The notes below the pieces were generated by a model. It saw nothing but the letters and a program-made list of their open reading frames with translations. It was not told where the DNA came from and made no database searches. This document shows positions 6,238 to 8,033 of a DNA stretch of 8,033 bases, one piece after another. Source of the stretch: an uncultured Chloroflexota bacterium (GTDB lineage Bacteria > Chloroflexota > Dehalococcoidia > UBA3495). Where the stretch lies: contig CAJXEF010000100.1 in the NCBI GenBank assembly GCA_913052545.1, positions 1-8,033 of the forward strand. Reading direction: 5' to 3'. The first letter of the stretch is position 1; each line of letters begins with the position of its first letter. The translations under genes were made by a program, and so were the position numbers.

Positions 6238-7623
6238 ATGAAAAAAGGAAAATTTGCAATTTTATTTTTTTGGGGGGCATTTTTAGTAAGTGTAGCTATA
6301 AGTTGCCAAGTTATGATTCAAGAACCAGAAACTGAATTAAAGTCTCAAGAAATACTCAACAAGGATTTACCGGTATTTGGATCTAAATCTAAGGCTGGGG
6401 TTGCAGCAAAGATAAAGGTTATTCCAACAGCGATACCCAGAGTTGTAACGGTAGCTATCCCTAGCCTTCAATCTACAGGTTCACAAACAGAACCTGAGAC
6501 TCACACGATTCCGGATAACTTAATTTCTTCTAATCAGATGAAATGGACAGTCGAACGGGCTTTTTCTAATCTTACCTTCAAGAATTTAACTAATGTGTTA
6601 CCAATGAATGACGGTAGCGGTGGATTTATATTCACGGAGCAAAAGGGTTTGGTTTATTACTTGTCTAACAAGCGCGATGAGCAAGATCCACATGTATTAC
6701 TAGATATAACTGGACGTGTCAGTAACAAACATAATGAAGAGGGTTTGCTAGGTATAGCACTTTCTCCGAATTTCAGGACAGACCGATCGTTTTATATATA
6801 TTATTCGGCGCTTAAACCTAGAAAATCGGTCCTCTCACGTTTTGTTCTACCCGATGTCTCAATACTGCCAATCGATAGTTCGATGGAAACGGTTATTTTT
6901 GATATACCGCAACCTTATGGAAATCATAATGGTGGCCAACTGAGCTTTGGACTAGATGGTTTTTTATACATTAGTTTAGGGGACGGGGGCGGGACTGGGG
7001 ATCCTGAGGGAAATGCCCAAAACCTGAGTACGCTGTTGGGATCGATCCTCAGGATCGATGTCACAGGTGATCTTAATGGTCAAAGATATAAAATACCAGA
7101 CGATAACCCATTTGTTAATCAACCAAATGCTAGGTCCGAAATTTGGGCTTATGGACTGCGTAACCCTTGGCGGTTTTCCTTTGATAAACCTACAGGCAGC
7201 TTATTCGTAGGGGATGTAGGCCAGGAGAACATAGAAGAGGTAGATATTATTACGAAAGGAAAGAATTACGGGTGGCCTGTTATGGAAGGAAGCCTATGTT
7301 ACTCACCAGCAGTCGGTTGCAGCTCCTCGCATTTGACCTTGCCAGTTATAGAATATACTCGCGACAAAGGATGTTCGGTTATTGGAGGATATGTTTACCG
7401 CGGGACCCGCTGGCCAGAATTAAATGGGAGCTATATATATGGAGATTATTGCTCAGGCAGGATCTGGGCGGTCAACCTTAAAAGGCTGTTAGAAGGGGTT
7501 TCGGAGCCTAGACTTCTGATGGACTCAGATCTCTATATCACGTCTTTCGCCGAAGATCTCTCTGGAAATATCTATATTTTATCTCAAAATACTGGTATTT
7601 ATCGCCTTGTGTCGACCGATTAA
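6238..7623 (+). CDS. PQQ-dependent glucose/sorbosone dehydrogenase-type lipoprotein
   Basis: This 461-residue exported protein is of the glucose/sorbosone dehydrogenase (soluble GDH-like) six-bladed beta-propeller family, which oxidises sugars with pyrroloquinoline quinone and calcium. Residues 1-23 form a signal peptide (MKKGK, hydrophobic core, then AIS-C), with Cys24 as the probable lipidated residue, so it is likely anchored to the outside of the membrane. A Pro/Thr-rich linker of about 70 residues follows. The propeller starts near 100 and shows EEGLLGIA, NHNGG (H230, equivalent to the sGDH general base), LGDGGGTGD (247-255), YGLRNPWR (R308, N309), GDVGQ (325-329) and NYGWP (343-347). 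Cysteines 354, 361, 379 and 405 are probably in disulfides. Where sGDH has a PQQ-phosphate lysine, this protein appears to have R388, by alignment from memory. The start is set by the signal peptide. The real substrate is unknown, and aldose or other sugars are typical. Confidence 0.93.
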   Translation: MKKGKFAILFFWGAFLVSVAISCQVMIQEPETELKSQEILNKDLPVFGSKSKAGVAAKIKVIPTAIPRVVTVAIPSLQSTGSQTEPETHTIPDNLISSNQMKWTVERAFSNLTFKNLTNVLPMNDGSGGFIFTEQKGLVYYLSNKRDEQDPHVLLDITGRVSNKHNEEGLLGIALSPNFRTDRSFYIYYSALKPRKSVLSRFVLPDVSILPIDSSMETVIFDIPQPYGNHNGGQLSFGLDGFLYISLGDGGGTGDPEGNAQNLSTLLGSILRIDVTGDLNGQRYKIPDDNPFVNQPNARSEIWAYGLRNPWRFSFDKPTGSLFVGDVGQENIEEVDIITKGKNYGWPVMEGSLCYSPAVGCSSSHLTLPVIEYTRDKGCSVIGGYVYRGTRWPELNGSYIYGDYCSGRIWAVNLKRLLEGVSEPRLLMDSDLYITSFAEDLSGNIYILSQNTGIYRLVSTD

Positions 7624-8033
7624 TTAAGGGTTAATATTGGATCTATTTTGTTGCTGATCCAATGTGATTCGATTAGCAACGGCATGGGCTAACATGGTAT
7701 AGCCTACTTCGTTGAAATGTCGAATACCTTTAAGCGCATGATCGCTCGTAGAGGAGGCAAATAAGGTGTCGGATATGGATGTCACAGGAAGCCCCGTAAT
7801 ACTCCCAATCTCTTCAGGAGTAAATTCACCGCTAATATAGTTGGATTGACGTTCCAATATGTCTTTCAACAGTTGGTATTCGGTTTCTCGTGAGTCCCAT
7901 TGATCAGGCCAATTCCAAGTGGGATCGGCTGCTTTAAGGTAATATGCTTGTGGTGCAACCAAGACAAGATAAAGCTGGAAGTTACGTAGCTTGGATAAAC
8001 GAGTCATTTCTTCTATAGCCAGCACGATCTTCT
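7624..8033 (-). CDS. possible SGNH hydrolase-like protein, C-terminal part (5' end outside window)
   Basis: The reading frame stays open from the window edge to TAA at 7624-7626, giving about 136 residues. GTG 8025 is only an internal candidate start, and the frame continues upstream of it, so the gene is most likely truncated by the window. The visible part has an EMTRLSKLRNFQLYLVLVAP segment typical of the strand before the last part of an SGNH/GDSL fold. It ends with RHFNEVGY followed by MLAHAVANRI (7699-7722 encode RHFNEVGY), which resembles the SGNH block V (His then Asn, Gly and a terminal helix). The usual Asp two or three residues before that His is not present (G-I-R-H). An acyl-esterase or O-acetyltransferase partner of the MBOAT type is possible. 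The N-terminal Ser block that would settle it is outside. The stop abuts that of the dehydrogenase gene. Confidence 0.45.
   Translation of the reverse strand, partial: KIVLAIEEMTRLSKLRNFQLYLVLVAPQAYYLKAADPTWNWPDQWDSRETEYQLLKDILERQSNYISGEFTPEEIGSITGLPVTSISDTLFASSTSDHALKGIRHFNEVGYTMLAHAVANRITLDQQQNRSNINP

Noticed and set aside
7272..7481. 69-codon plus-strand frame inside the dehydrogenase gene
   Set aside because: It is an out-of-frame shadow of conserved propeller sequence.

Overview
The window is a piece of a bacterial chromosome with moderate to low GC content. It is packed with ordinary metabolic genes and shows no mobile element, CRISPR array, tRNA or rRNA. The mix is a TopA with C-terminal zinc ribbons, a divergent SDR, an EthD-like protein, a DUF885 protein, a PIG-L/LmbE deacetylase and a secreted PQQ-type sugar dehydrogenase. 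This fits an environmental Chloroflexota-like bacterium (SAR202/Dehalococcoidia type), but that placement is inference from gene content and not a marker-based assignment.

Layout. Positions 1-2126 (minus) carry DNA topoisomerase I (topA), complete at its N-terminus and cut by the window edge inside or just after the second zinc ribbon. A divergent intergenic region (2127-2388) holds a likely topA promoter, a striking 47-nt imperfect inverted repeat in the presumed topA leader, and a 14-bp perfect palindrome over the ribosome binding site of the next gene. Positions 2389-5274 (plus) are a probable three-gene operon: SDR-fold protein, EthD-family small protein, DUF885 putative metallopeptidase. 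Converging on it with a 25-nt gap is a PIG-L family deacetylase (5300-6004, minus). A 233-nt divergent gap (6005-6237) separates that from a lipoprotein glucose/sorbosone dehydrogenase-type beta-propeller (6238-7623, plus). This gene ends with no gap against the end of a minus-strand gene (7624-8033, cut by the window edge) that looks like the C-terminal part of an SGNH-type esterase/acyltransferase.

How the genes may work together. TopA is housekeeping. The SDR-EthD-DUF885 cluster looks like a small catabolic or modification operon of unknown substrate. Its most unusual feature is that the SDR has lost all three residues of the usual Ser-Tyr-Lys active site while keeping the cofactor-binding motifs. 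The PIG-L deacetylase, the exported sugar dehydrogenase and the possible SGNH enzyme all point loosely to carbohydrate or acylated-sugar chemistry, but nothing in the sequence ties them into one pathway. No clearly new multi-gene system is visible. The best leads are the divergent SDR clade, the topA leader repeat and the basic N-terminal tail on TopA.
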